Shown here: positions 24,968 to 32,067 of the stretch, in pieces
Layout: every line of letters begins with the position of its first letter
Position numbering within the stretch: the first letter of the stretch is position 1
Assembly (NCBI GenBank): GCA_040508545.1
Contig: JBEVMR010000098.1
Coordinates: 3,914 to 67,913 of the forward strand
Source of the DNA: VRUE01 sp040508545
GTDB taxonomy: Bacteria > Actinomycetota > Thermoleophilia > Solirubrobacterales > 70-9
DNA length: 64,000 nucleotides
Direction: 5' to 3'
Translations under genes and position numbers: made by a program
The notes under the pieces: model-generated
Told to the model about the DNA's origin: nothing
Seen by the model: only the letters and a program-made list of their open reading frames with translations
Database searches by the model: none

Positions 24968-26331
24968 GCGTGCGTCGCCCAGCCGTCCACGGCTCGCGCC
25001 GCTTCGAAGATCGCCTCGGAGATCGTCGGGTGCGGGTGAACGATCCGGGCGAGCTCTTGGTAGCCGCCCTCCAGCGCCATCGTCGCGACCAGCTCGGCGA
25101 TCATGTCGCAAGCCCGGTTGCCGACGATGTGGGCGCCGAGGATCTCCCCGTACTTGGCGTCGACGACGAGCTTGACCATGCCTTCTTTGTCGTCGTAGAC
25201 GGTCGCCCCGCCGACCCCGCCCAGTTTGAGCTTGCCGATCTTGACCTCGTGCCCGGCCTCCTTCGCCGCCGCCTCGGTCAGGCCGACGCTCGCCACCTGC
25301 GGGTGGCAGAAGGTGGCGCCGGCGACGAGCTTCTGGTCGACCGGGTGGGTCGCGGCGCCGGCGGCCTGCTCGGCCGCGACGACGCCCTCGTCGGATGCCT
25401 TGTGGGCGAGCGCCTTGGCGTTGACCAGGTCGCCGATCGCGTAGACCTTGGAGTTGGACGTGCGGCCGAGCTCGTCGACCTTGACCTTGCCGTTCTCCTC
25501 CAGCTCCACGCCTGCCGCCTCGAGGCCGAGCCCCTCGACGTCGGCGCCGCGGCCGCCGGCGATGCAGAGGTAATCGACCTCCGCCGACTCGCCGCCGTAG
25601 GAGAGCTTGACCGACGAGCCGCCCGCCTCGACGTTCTCGACTGGAGTACCGGTGGAGATCGTGATGTTCTGCTTCTTGAAAGCCCTCTCGACGATCCGCG
25701 CCATGTCCTTGTCCTCGGCGGGGAGGATCTGGCCGAGCATCTCGATCAGCAGCACCTCGGTGCCGAAGCGGCCGTAGGCGGAGGCGATCTCGCAACCCGA
25801 GGCGCCGGCGCCGACGACCGCGATCTTCTTGGGCCGCTCGGGCAGCGACCACGCGCCCCACGTGTCGAGCACGCGGTCGCCGAACTCGACCCCCGGGATC
25901 GGCAGGGCGACCGAGCCGGTCGCGAGCACCACGGCGCCGGCCTCGTAGACGTCGTCGCCGACCTGGACGTTGCCCTCGGCGGTGAGCGAGCCGTCGCCCT
26001 CGATCACGGTCACCTTGTTTCTGTCCCAGAGCATCTTCACGCCGTTGGAGAGCGATTCCGAGACTGCGGCGCGGCGCTTGCCGAGCGCGTCCCAGTCGAG
26101 CGACACGCCCTCGGCCACGACGCCCAGCTCGGCGCTGCTCTGCGCCTGGTGGTAGATCTCGGCGGTGCGGAGCACGGTCTTGGCCGGGATGCAGGCGTAG
26201 TTGAGGCAGCGCCCACCCGCTTTGTCGCGCTCGACCACGGCCGTCTTGCGGCCCAGCTGGGCCGAGCGGATCGCGGCAACGTAGCCGCCAGGGCCCCCGC
26301 CGATGACGATCGTGTCGAAGGATTCAGCCAA
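24964..26331 (-). CDS. lpdA: Dihydrolipoamide dehydrogenase (E3)
   Basis: This 455-aa FAD enzyme reoxidises the dihydrolipoyl groups of E2 with NAD+. FAD motif IVIGGGPGGYVAAI, redox-active disulfide CLNYAC (GGRCLNYACIPAK; the usual form is CLNVGC), NAD motif AVVGAGASGCEIASA, the second FAD motif VYAIGDLV and the C-terminal His-Glu base in IVHPHPTISE are all visible. First gene of the minus-strand dehydrogenase operon (lpdA - DsbA-like - pdhA - pdhB - pdhC). Confidence 0.95.
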   Translation of the reverse strand: MAESFDTIVIGGGPGGYVAAIRSAQLGRKTAVVERDKAGGRCLNYACIPAKTVLRTAEIYHQAQSSAELGVVAEGVSLDWDALGKRRAAVSESLSNGVKMLWDRNKVTVIEGDGSLTAEGNVQVGDDVYEAGAVVLATGSVALPIPGVEFGDRVLDTWGAWSLPERPKKIAVVGAGASGCEIASAYGRFGTEVLLIEMLGQILPAEDKDMARIVERAFKKQNITISTGTPVENVEAGGSSVKLSYGGESAEVDYLCIAGGRGADVEGLGLEAAGVELEENGKVKVDELGRTSNSKVYAIGDLVNAKALAHKASDEGVVAAEQAAGAATHPVDQKLVAGATFCHPQVASVGLTEAAAKEAGHEVKIGKLKLGGVGGATVYDDKEGMVKLVVDAKYGEILGAHIVGNRACDMIAELVATMALEGGYQELARIVHPHPTISEAIFEAARAVDGWATHA

Positions 26332-26355
26332 GGAGTTTGAGCCTATAGAACCGGC

Positions 26356-26883
26356 TCAGTCGCGGCTCGGCATCTGGATCCGCGCCATCGCCTTGACCAT
26401 GAAGAAGAAGAAGGTGCCGGAGACGACGAGAAGGCCAAGCGTCGTCGCGATCTCCGCCAGGCTCGACGCCTGCACTGCGAGGCCGAAGACGGCGCTGAAG
26501 ATTAGGAAGACGAGCAGCAGCTGGAAGCCGAGCACGGCCCAATAGCGGGCGCGCCACATGCCCCAGGCCATCACGCCCATGATCAGGGCGGGGGCGAGCA
26601 CCTGGGCCAGGCGTGGTTTGTCGCCTTCGACCTCGACCCCGGCCAGGTAGCCGACGAGGATCGAGGCGCAGATCAGGCCTGCGACCACGGCGCCGATCGT
26701 CACTACAAGCGGCCGCTCGCCCTCCTCCAGCGGCTCGAGGCTCTCGCGCACTTCCTGGTTGCGTTCCTCGGCGCGGGCGTAGCCCCGTTGCATCCGCTCA
26801 CGCGGGGTGGGCTTTGCGCCGGGAGCCGGCGAGTCGCTGCCGCGCTGCTTGCGCTTGCGCGGGGCGTCGGAGCTGTCAGGCAC
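26356..26883 (-). CDS. Small membrane protein of unknown function
   Basis: The GTG at 26883 overlaps the thiE stop and gives 175 aa. An N-terminal basic, low-complexity stretch (RKRKQRGSDSPAPGAKPTPRERMQRG, cited by its ends) is followed by acidic EPLEEGERPL and then four transmembrane helices (TIGAVVAGLICASILVGYLAG, APALIMGVMAWGMW, LLLVFLIFSAVFGLAV, LGLLVVSGTFFFFMV). No catalytic motif is seen. The overlap with thiE implies co-translation, but a thiamine link is only by position; a thiamine-related transporter would normally be larger. Confidence 0.7.
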   Translation of the reverse strand: MPDSSDAPRKRKQRGSDSPAPGAKPTPRERMQRGYARAEERNQEVRESLEPLEEGERPLVVTIGAVVAGLICASILVGYLAGVEVEGDKPRLAQVLAPALIMGVMAWGMWRARYWAVLGFQLLLVFLIFSAVFGLAVQASSLAEIATTLGLLVVSGTFFFFMVKAMARIQMPSRD

Positions 26884-27562
26884 CGGGCGCCGCCTCGCCG
26901 ACGGCATCGAAGGCGCCGCGCAGCGCTTCCGCCACCGCGGTCGGCTCTGCGGCATCGCGGATCGCCCGCACGACGCCGAGCCGCCGCGCTCCGGCGCCGA
27001 CGACCTCGCCGGCGTTCGACGGGTCGATGCCGCCGATCGCGAAGAAGGGGTGGGGGGCCGCGGTGGCGGCGTGCTCGACCAAGCCGAGGCCGACGCCGGG
27101 CCGTCCAGCTTTCGTCGGCGTCTCCCAGATCGGCCCCACGCTGACGTAGTCCACCGGCTGCTCGGCGCTTGCCGCGAGCTGCTCTTGCGAGTGGGTCGAG
27201 AGGCCGATGATCACCTCCGGTCCCAGCAGCTCGCGCGCCTCGGCCGCCGAGGCGTCGTCCTGGCCGACGTGGACGCCGTCGGCATCGCAGGTCCGCGCCA
27301 GCCAGGGGTCGTCGTTGACGATGAAGAGGGCGCTGTAGGTGTCGCAGAGGCGGCGGAAGGTCTGCGCCGAGCGCTGGATCTCCTCGCGACCCAGCTCCTT
27401 CTCACGCAGCTGGACGATGTCGACGCCGCCGCCGAGCGCGGCCTGGAGCAGCGCTTCGGGGTCGCGGCCGCCTGGGCGCGCCTCGCAGACGAAGTAGAGC
27501 CGCGCCGTGCGCAGCCGCTCGCGTCGCAGGGGGCCGCGGGACTCAGGGGGCGCCAAGCTCAT
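26876..27562 (-). CDS. thiE: Thiamine-phosphate synthase
   Basis: 228 aa. It condenses HMP-diphosphate with the thiazole phosphate to give thiamine phosphate. The TIM-barrel motifs are RLYFVCEARPGG, VDIVQLREKEL, FIVNDDPWLARTCDADGVHVGQDD (cited by ends), VIIGLSTHS, VDYVSVGPIWETPTKAG and FFAIGGIDPSN. The ATG at 27562 (MSLAPPES) was chosen because the frame upstream runs into the TPP riboswitch and thiO on the other strand. It is divergent from the TPP-riboswitch-controlled thiO-thiSG operon, with only about 60 nt between. Confidence 0.93.
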   Translation of the reverse strand: MSLAPPESRGPLRRERLRTARLYFVCEARPGGRDPEALLQAALGGGVDIVQLREKELGREEIQRSAQTFRRLCDTYSALFIVNDDPWLARTCDADGVHVGQDDASAAEARELLGPEVIIGLSTHSQEQLAASAEQPVDYVSVGPIWETPTKAGRPGVGLGLVEHAATAAPHPFFAIGGIDPSNAGEVVGAGARRLGVVRAIRDAAEPTAVAEALRGAFDAVGEAAPGA

Positions 27563-27619
27563 ATCCCGATTATGGCTTGCGAGGCTCGCGAGAGGGGTAG
27601 CATCGGGGGAGTAACGGGA

Positions 27620-27713
27620 GCCGATGGAGCCCTGCCGGGTGCCAAGGCTGAGAGGGCGGCATCGAGGCCGCCGACCGTCTAGACCTGATCCGGGTAATGC
27701 CGGCGGAGGCAAG
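27620..27713 (+). ncRNA. TPP (THI-box) riboswitch
   Basis: The leader has the conserved aptamer landmarks in order: GGGTGCC...GGCTGAGAGGG, a variable GC-rich stem (GGCGGCATCGAGGCCGCC), then GACC...CCTGATCCGGGTAATGCCGGCGGAGGCAAG (cited by its key parts CCTGATC, TAATGC, GGAGGCAAG). It ends two bases before the thiO ATG, so ligand binding very probably hides the ribosome site and represses translation of thiO-thiSG when TPP is plentiful. The exact 5' limit of P1 is approximate. Confidence 0.92.
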
Positions 27714-27714
27714 A

Positions 27715-28860
27715 ATGAACGAGCGAAGCGGGTACGACGCAGTGATCGTCGGGGGCGGCATCGTCGGCCTCTCCTGCGCCTGGCGCGCCGCGCAGCGCGG
27801 CGCTCGGGTGGCGGTGGTCGAGCGCTCGCGGCCTCCGGCCGGGGCGACGCGGGTCGCAGCCGGGATGCTGGCGCCTGTGGGCGAGCTTGCCTTCGGTGAG
27901 CCCGAGCTGCTGAAGCTGACCCTCGCCGCGTCGCAGCTCTACCCGGACTTCGTCGCCGAGCTGGAGGGCGCCAGCGGCGTCGCCACCGGCTATCGCCGCG
28001 ATGGCGCCCTGCACGTCGCGCTCGACCGCGACGAGGCGGCGGAGCTGCGCCGCGTGCACGAGCTTCAGCGCTCACTCGGCCTTGGCGCTGAGTGGCTGCC
28101 GCCGCGTCGCTGCCGCGATCTGGAGCCTGGCCTCACTCCTTCCTTCAACGGCGGCGTGCACGCGCCGGAGGAGGCTTCGGTCGACCCTCGCGCCCTCATG
28201 GATGCGCTTCTGGCCGCACTCGACGCCGAGCAGAAGGTGGATCTGCTGACCGGGACCGGGGTGGAGGCGGCGCTGCGCGACGGCGAGCGCATCGCCGGCG
28301 TCCGCACCGCCAGCGGTGAGGAGCTGCGCGCCGCCTCGGTCGTCCTCGCGGCGGGCGCCTGGTCGGGGCAGGCCGAGTGGCTCCCCAAGCCCGCCCGCCC
28401 GCCGGTGCGCCCGGTCAAGGGCCAGATCCTCGAGCTGCGCTCGCGCGACGGCGCGGCGCCCTGTCAGCGAATCGTCGCCTCCGAGCGCGTTTACTTGGTG
28501 CCGCGCCCCGACGGGCGCCTGGTCGTCGGCGCCACGGTCGAGGAGCAGGGCTTCGACACCGCCGTCACCGCGGGCGGCGTCCACGAGCTGCTGCGCGAGG
28601 CCTACCGTCTGCTGCCAGACGTCGCCGAGATGGAGCTGGTCGAGGTGACCGCCGGCCTGCGCCCGGGCACGCCCGACAACCTCCCCCTGGTCGGTCCGAG
28701 CGGCGTCGAGGGGCTGCTCTGGGCGACGGGGCACTACCGCAACGGGATCCTGCTGGCGCCGCTCACGGCGGCGACCGTCGTCGACCAACTGGCGACGCGG
28801 TTGAGCTTTGAGCCGGATAGCGGTTCAAACCTCAACCACGCGATGGAGAGAGTCAGATGA
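27715..28860 (+). CDS. thiO: Glycine oxidase (FAD-dependent), thiamine thiazole pathway
   Basis: 381 aa from the ATG at 27715, which follows the riboswitch directly; an in-frame ATG at 27697 lies inside the aptamer and is rejected. It oxidises glycine to the dehydroglycine used in thiazole formation. The FAD-binding motif AVIVGGGIVGLSCAWRAA, RVAAGMLAPVGE, the ARPPVRPVKGQILEL segment and the C-terminal TAGLRPGTPDNLPLVGP/ATGHYRNGILLAP are characteristic. The last ~15 residues (SGSNLNHAMERVR) are encoded by a dispersed 22-nt repeat, so the C terminus looks repeat-derived. It overlaps the thiS-thiG gene by 4 nt. Confidence 0.92.
   Translation: MNERSGYDAVIVGGGIVGLSCAWRAAQRGARVAVVERSRPPAGATRVAAGMLAPVGELAFGEPELLKLTLAASQLYPDFVAELEGASGVATGYRRDGALHVALDRDEAAELRRVHELQRSLGLGAEWLPPRRCRDLEPGLTPSFNGGVHAPEEASVDPRALMDALLAALDAEQKVDLLTGTGVEAALRDGERIAGVRTASGEELRAASVVLAAGAWSGQAEWLPKPARPPVRPVKGQILELRSRDGAAPCQRIVASERVYLVPRPDGRLVVGATVEEQGFDTAVTAGGVHELLREAYRLLPDVAEMELVEVTAGLRPGTPDNLPLVGPSGVEGLLWATGHYRNGILLAPLTAATVVDQLATRLSFEPDSGSNLNHAMERVR
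28818..28839 (-). repeat. 22-nt dispersed repeat inside the 3' end of thiO
   Basis: The 22 nt are the exact reverse complement of 20543-20564. With the preceding bases (TTGAGCTTTGAGCC at 28801) it forms an imperfect 14-bp hairpin around GGATAGC. It is part of the coding sequence of thiO. Confidence 0.75.
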
Positions 28861-29831
28861 AGATCGAGCTGAACGGCGAGCCGCGCGAGCTGCCGGCCGC
28901 GGCGACCCTCGCCGACGCCGTGCGTGAGAGCGGCGCCGAGCAGGGGGGGCGCGGCGTCGCCGTGGCGCTCGACGGGGAGGTCGTGCCGCGCGGCGAGTGG
29001 GAGGCGACGCCGCTTTCCGAGGGTCACAGCGTCGAGGTCCTGGCCGCGATCCAGGGGGGCGCCGAGACCTGGGAGCTGGCCGGGCGCCAGTGGGCCTCAC
29101 GGCTGATCGCCGGCACCGGCGGCTTTCGCTCGCTGGAGCAGATGGAGGAGGCGCTACTGGCCTCGGGCGCCGAGATCGTCACCGTCGCGCTGCGCCGAAT
29201 CGATCCCGCGGCGAAGGGGTCGGTGCTCGACGTCCTCGACCGGCTCGGCCTCTTCGCCCTGCCCAACACCGCCGGCTGCTTCACCGCCCGCGACGCGGTC
29301 CGCACCGCCCGCCTCGCCCGCGAGGCGTTCGAGACCGATTGGATCAAGCTCGAGGTGATCGGTGACGACCGCACCCTCTACCCGGACGCGGTCGAGCTGC
29401 TCGCCGCCGCCGAGACCCTGGTTGGCGAGGGCTTCACCGTCCTCCCCTACACCAACGACGACCCGATCCTCGCCCGCCGCCTCGAGCAGGCCGGCTGCGC
29501 CGCGGTGATGCCACTGGGCTCGCCGATCGGCTCCGGCGCGGGTATCCGCAACCCCTACAACGTCGCGATCATCGCCGAGCAGGCCGAGGTCCCGGTCGTC
29601 CTCGACGCCGGCATCGGCACCGCCTCCGACGCCGCCCTGGCGATGGAGATTGGCTGTGATGCGGTAATGGCGGCCTCCTCGATCTTCGGCGCCGAGGATC
29701 CGGCCACGATGGCCCGCGCCCTGCGCGGCGCGGTCGAGGCCGGCCACGCCGCTCGCCGGGCCGGCCGCATCCCCCGCCGCACCCATGCCGAGGCCTCGAC
29801 CCCCGAGGAGGGCCTGCCGGAGCTATCCTGA
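28857..29831 (+). CDS. thiSG: Fused sulfur carrier ThiS - thiazole synthase ThiG
   Basis: 324 aa. Residues 1-68 are a complete ThiS: MKIELNGEPRELP at the start and VEVLAAIQGG at the end, with the Gly-Gly that ThiF normally adenylates. Residue 69 onward is ThiG (WELAGRQWASRLIAGTGGF, ALRRIDP, DWIKLEVIGDDRTLYPD with the imine-forming Lys, GSPIGSGAGIRNP, DAGIGTASDAA). ThiG builds the thiazole phosphate from DXP, dehydroglycine and ThiS thiocarboxylate. In this fusion the Gly-Gly is internal, so either processing or a different sulfur route is needed. It overlaps thiO; both are under the TPP riboswitch. Confidence 0.92.
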   Translation: MKIELNGEPRELPAAATLADAVRESGAEQGGRGVAVALDGEVVPRGEWEATPLSEGHSVEVLAAIQGGAETWELAGRQWASRLIAGTGGFRSLEQMEEALLASGAEIVTVALRRIDPAAKGSVLDVLDRLGLFALPNTAGCFTARDAVRTARLAREAFETDWIKLEVIGDDRTLYPDAVELLAAAETLVGEGFTVLPYTNDDPILARRLEQAGCAAVMPLGSPIGSGAGIRNPYNVAIIAEQAEVPVVLDAGIGTASDAALAMEIGCDAVMAASSIFGAEDPATMARALRGAVEAGHAARRAGRIPRRTHAEASTPEEGLPELS

Positions 29832-29838
29832 TCGGCGC

Positions 29839-29912
29839 GCCCCTGTAGCTCAGTTGGTTAGAGCGGCGGCCTTTTAAGCCGCGCGGCGCGGGTTCGAATC
29901 CCGCCGGGGGCA
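29839..29912 (+). tRNA. tRNA-Lys (anticodon TTT)
   Basis: Complete cloverleaf: acceptor GCCCCTG/CGGGGGC, D arm AGCTCAGTTGGTTAGAGC, anticodon loop CTTTTAA (TTT, codon AAA), T arm CGGGTTCGAATCCCG, discriminator A, 74 nt, no CCA. Its last 43 nt are repeated at 38126-38168, marking it as an integration target. Confidence 0.96.
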
Positions 29913-30598
29913 CTCAGTGACAAGCGCCCAATGCCGCCGTCACGGCCTACATTGGATCGACGTATCGGCTCCCGTGGGTACCGCATTTGGGTACCAAGGA
30001 GCCCGTTGGGCGACCGAGCAATTTCAAAGAGACCTTGGTCTACCGGCAATTGTTTGGGCCGATTTCAATCCGGAGATCATCGGACTGAGTGCCGGCGATT
30101 CAAGCTGGCTCAAGTAGAACGAGGCGAGCGTCAGCGGCAGGATGCGCAACCCCGTCTCGGTGGGGGAGAGACCCAGCCCGACCTGAAAGTAGATCGCCAC
30201 GAACAGCAGCAACGGGTAGAGCGCGACCTACTGCGCGAAGGCAACCACCGCCGTCCCGGAAAGGCGGGGGTGCGAACAGCGAGAGCGGCACATCGGCGCC
30301 TCGCTGCGGCGCTCGCTCGCCGTCCCTCGACGAGTTTCTCACCACGCTCGCCTCGATCCCCTCGGGGATGCTCCTGCCCGTCGCATGCCAGCGACAGGCA
30401 ATCGATCGCGGCGCCAGTGAAGCGTATGAGCGCAGTACGACACCTGTCTCTAGAGAGTGGAGAAAACTTAACTTATTTGAGTATAATCAAGAAGTCTCGT
30501 TCATCGCAGTGGCGCAGTCGTCATTGTCTGAGGAAGCGTGGTGGGCAGGACACCTAGCCACTGTGAAATCTGTTCCGTTCAACTCAAGGAGGAAGCAA
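29913..30598. other. Left end of the tRNA-Lys island: no intact gene
   Basis: The region has a tandem pair of GGGTACC motifs (29976-29982 and 29989-29995), a short open frame 29917-30117 of 66 codons without recognisable family, an MFS pseudogene (about 30105-30345) and an A+T-rich stretch (30430-30600) that includes a TATAAT hexamer at 30482-30487, a possible promoter for the secreted-protein gene at 30599. The low G+C marks it as foreign relative to the flanks. Confidence 0.6.
30105..30345 (-). pseudogene. Remnant of an MFS (DHA2-type) transporter
   Basis: Two minus-strand frames together give recognisable transporter sequence. DVPLSLFA lies in one frame; after a frameshift, VAFAQ-stop-VALYPLLLFVAIYFQ and GLGLSPTETGLRILPLTLAS follow. 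The latter is the conserved PTxTGLRxLPxxLA stretch of 14-TM drug:proton antiporters. A frameshift, an in-frame TAG and loss of both ends make it non-functional. It is the only trace of a larger gene once carried on the island. Confidence 0.7.
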
Positions 30599-30934
30599 AT
30601 GCATACCTTAAAAATGGGCGGGTTTCTCTTGGCAGTGTTAGCGGCGCTACTCGTCACGATGGCTCTCGCGTCATCGGCGTCGGCAGCCTTCTACTGTGGA
30701 GGAGCGACAATCAACAATGCGAACAAGTGCTGGGGTGCTGCCCGCATTATGGGCAATGGCCAAGCGTGGGGAACGGCTACCGGAGTATGTGTCGGTGCGG
30801 ATTTGTATTCAGGGACCTGCGCGCCTACCGGCATGTGGGCTTCTGTCAGTGTGCCGCTAGGACCACACTCCCCGTGGGTAATAGGTACCGCGGCTGCCCA
30901 CACCAAAGTCGGTGAAGGATTAACCTTTCCCTAG
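30599..30934 (+). CDS. Small secreted cysteine-containing protein
   Basis: 111 aa with a textbook AAGGAGG ribosome site just upstream of the ATG. A signal peptide (FLLAVLAALLVTMALASSASA) ends before AFYCGG; the mature ~80 residues contain four cysteines (CGG, KCWG, GVCVG, GTCAP), which could make two disulfides, and are rich in Gly, Ala and Trp. No family is recognised. The codon use and the flanking DNA are less G+C-rich than the core genome. Probably extracellular; function unknown (a bacteriocin-like or wall-associated role cannot be judged). Confidence 0.7.
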   Translation: MHTLKMGGFLLAVLAALLVTMALASSASAAFYCGGATINNANKCWGAARIMGNGQAWGTATGVCVGADLYSGTCAPTGMWASVSVPLGPHSPWVIGTAAAHTKVGEGLTFP

Positions 30935-30983
30935 ATGCCAACGGCGCTGCATGTCGTGACAGCTAGTCCTGTGCCCTGAAGAA

Positions 30984-31619
30984 ATGCCGAGTAAGCGCGA
31001 GCATCAGGCAGTGGCCTCCACCGTGGCGTCGGGGAGATGGTGGTTAGGCGTGATGCTCGCGCTCGTACTCTCAATGAGTGTGTCGGCATGTGGCGCCGTC
31101 CGAGAGGGCAGTGGTCAAGCGTCCAATAGAATCGAGTCGATTCCAAGCACTGCGTCAGGAGGGGCTGTTACTGACGACAATATCTCCCCCTTGCTGCTGT
31201 CCAACTTCCCACTGCTGCGTACTCCTCGCGATGGCCTTCCTCTCGCCATCAGACAAAGGCTGCGTGTGCCGTTCGCCGGAATGAAATGGAATCTCGCCCG
31301 ACGAATCCCAACTTCGCTGCCGGGTGGCCACTGGCTGGCTCCAGGTGTCAATCGCCTCTGCATCGTTGCGGTGAGCCCGGACTCCCGATCGATCGGGACC
31401 GTTTGCGGGATCGTCAATCAGGCGTTGCGTCGTGGAATCGCGAATACTTCGGTGAACCCGGTCTCGCGCCGACGCGTCATCGTTGGTGTGGCACCGCAGG
31501 GAACCCATGCCGTCCTTCTGCAAAGTGGTGCCGAGACCATCTCTGTGCGGGTGCGGCACGGGCGGTTCGTGCTTCGGGATGCCGTCCTTTCACCGCCAGA
31601 TCAGCTGACTCTTCGCTAG
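30984..31619 (+). CDS. Putative lipoprotein of unknown function
   Basis: 211 aa. A basic N terminus is followed by a hydrophobic stretch and a lipobox: LGVMLALVLSMSVSAC, with Cys about residue 36 as the lipidated residue. The mature part has PFAGMKWNLARRIP and NRLCIVAVSPDSRSIGTVCG (two cysteines), then a beta-rich end (TISVRVRHGRFVLRDAVL). This resembles exported proteins of unknown function in Solirubrobacterales, but I cannot name a family. It lies 49 nt after the small secreted protein on the same strand; the two may be co-expressed. Confidence 0.65.
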   Translation: MPSKREHQAVASTVASGRWWLGVMLALVLSMSVSACGAVREGSGQASNRIESIPSTASGGAVTDDNISPLLLSNFPLLRTPRDGLPLAIRQRLRVPFAGMKWNLARRIPTSLPGGHWLAPGVNRLCIVAVSPDSRSIGTVCGIVNQALRRGIANTSVNPVSRRRVIVGVAPQGTHAVLLQSGAETISVRVRHGRFVLRDAVLSPPDQLTLR

Positions 31620-31622
31620 GTG

Positions 31623-31904
31623 TCAACGCTCGGAATCGATCCAGACGCGTAGCGCCCGTTGCAACCCATCTCTCTGGCGGGGGTCTGCTACCGCCTCCGA
31701 ATCCTGCAAGCTGGCGAATCGCTCGAACCACTCGCTGAGCAGATCTCGTATGGGGTTGCAGGCGGGATCGTCGACTCGCTGAAAGAAGCCATAGTCGCTT
31801 TCGTGCGCCCGCTTAGGTTGGGGGTCGCGCCGGGCAACATCCGGAAACAGTGGAGAGTCAGAAACCACAGCGAGATCATGCCGCTTCCCCTGCGATATGG
31901 CCAC
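31623..31904 (-). pseudogene. Truncated remnant of a conserved hypothetical gene
   Basis: A 93-codon frame starts LFPDVARRDPQPKRAHES and DYGFFQRVDDPACNPIRDLLSEWFERF, which resembles the N terminus of a larger actinobacterial protein with the pattern ESDYxFLxRVxxPxxxxIRxLLEEWFxR. After ERFA the similarity stops (LQDSEAVADPRQRDGLQ), consistent with a deletion or frameshift. No function can be given. Confidence 0.45.
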
Positions 31905-31970
31905 GGTCTACGGCTCTCATGCTCATCGCATCGGTTGGCCCGACGCCGACGAGATCGAGGCCATCTCGTT

Positions 31971-32016
31971 CAGGCTCATAACCCGAAGGTCGCAGGTTCG
32001 AATCCTGCCCCCGCTA
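31971..32016 (+). repeat. tRNA-Met-like 3' fragment inside the island
   Basis: The 46 nt read as an anticodon loop (CTCATAA, CAT), variable region (AAGGTCGC), T arm (AGGTTCGAATCCT) and 3' acceptor strand ending in CCCCCGCTA, i.e. the 3' half of a tRNA-Met. The upstream bases do not supply a D arm or the 5' acceptor strand, so it is not a gene. It is followed by GGGTACC...GGGTACCAA (32029-32048), as after tRNA-Lys. It looks like an attachment-site copy from a second element. Confidence 0.65.
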
Positions 32017-32067
32017 TGGGCCTTGTGCGGGTACCAGTCGGGTACCAATTTTGTTGCGACGCGGCTG

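Noticed and set aside
24377..25861. 494-codon frame for the DsbA-like gene including upstream sequence
   Set aside because: The extra N-terminal part is an Arg-rich alternative-frame reading of lpdA; the TTG at 24967 restores normal family length.
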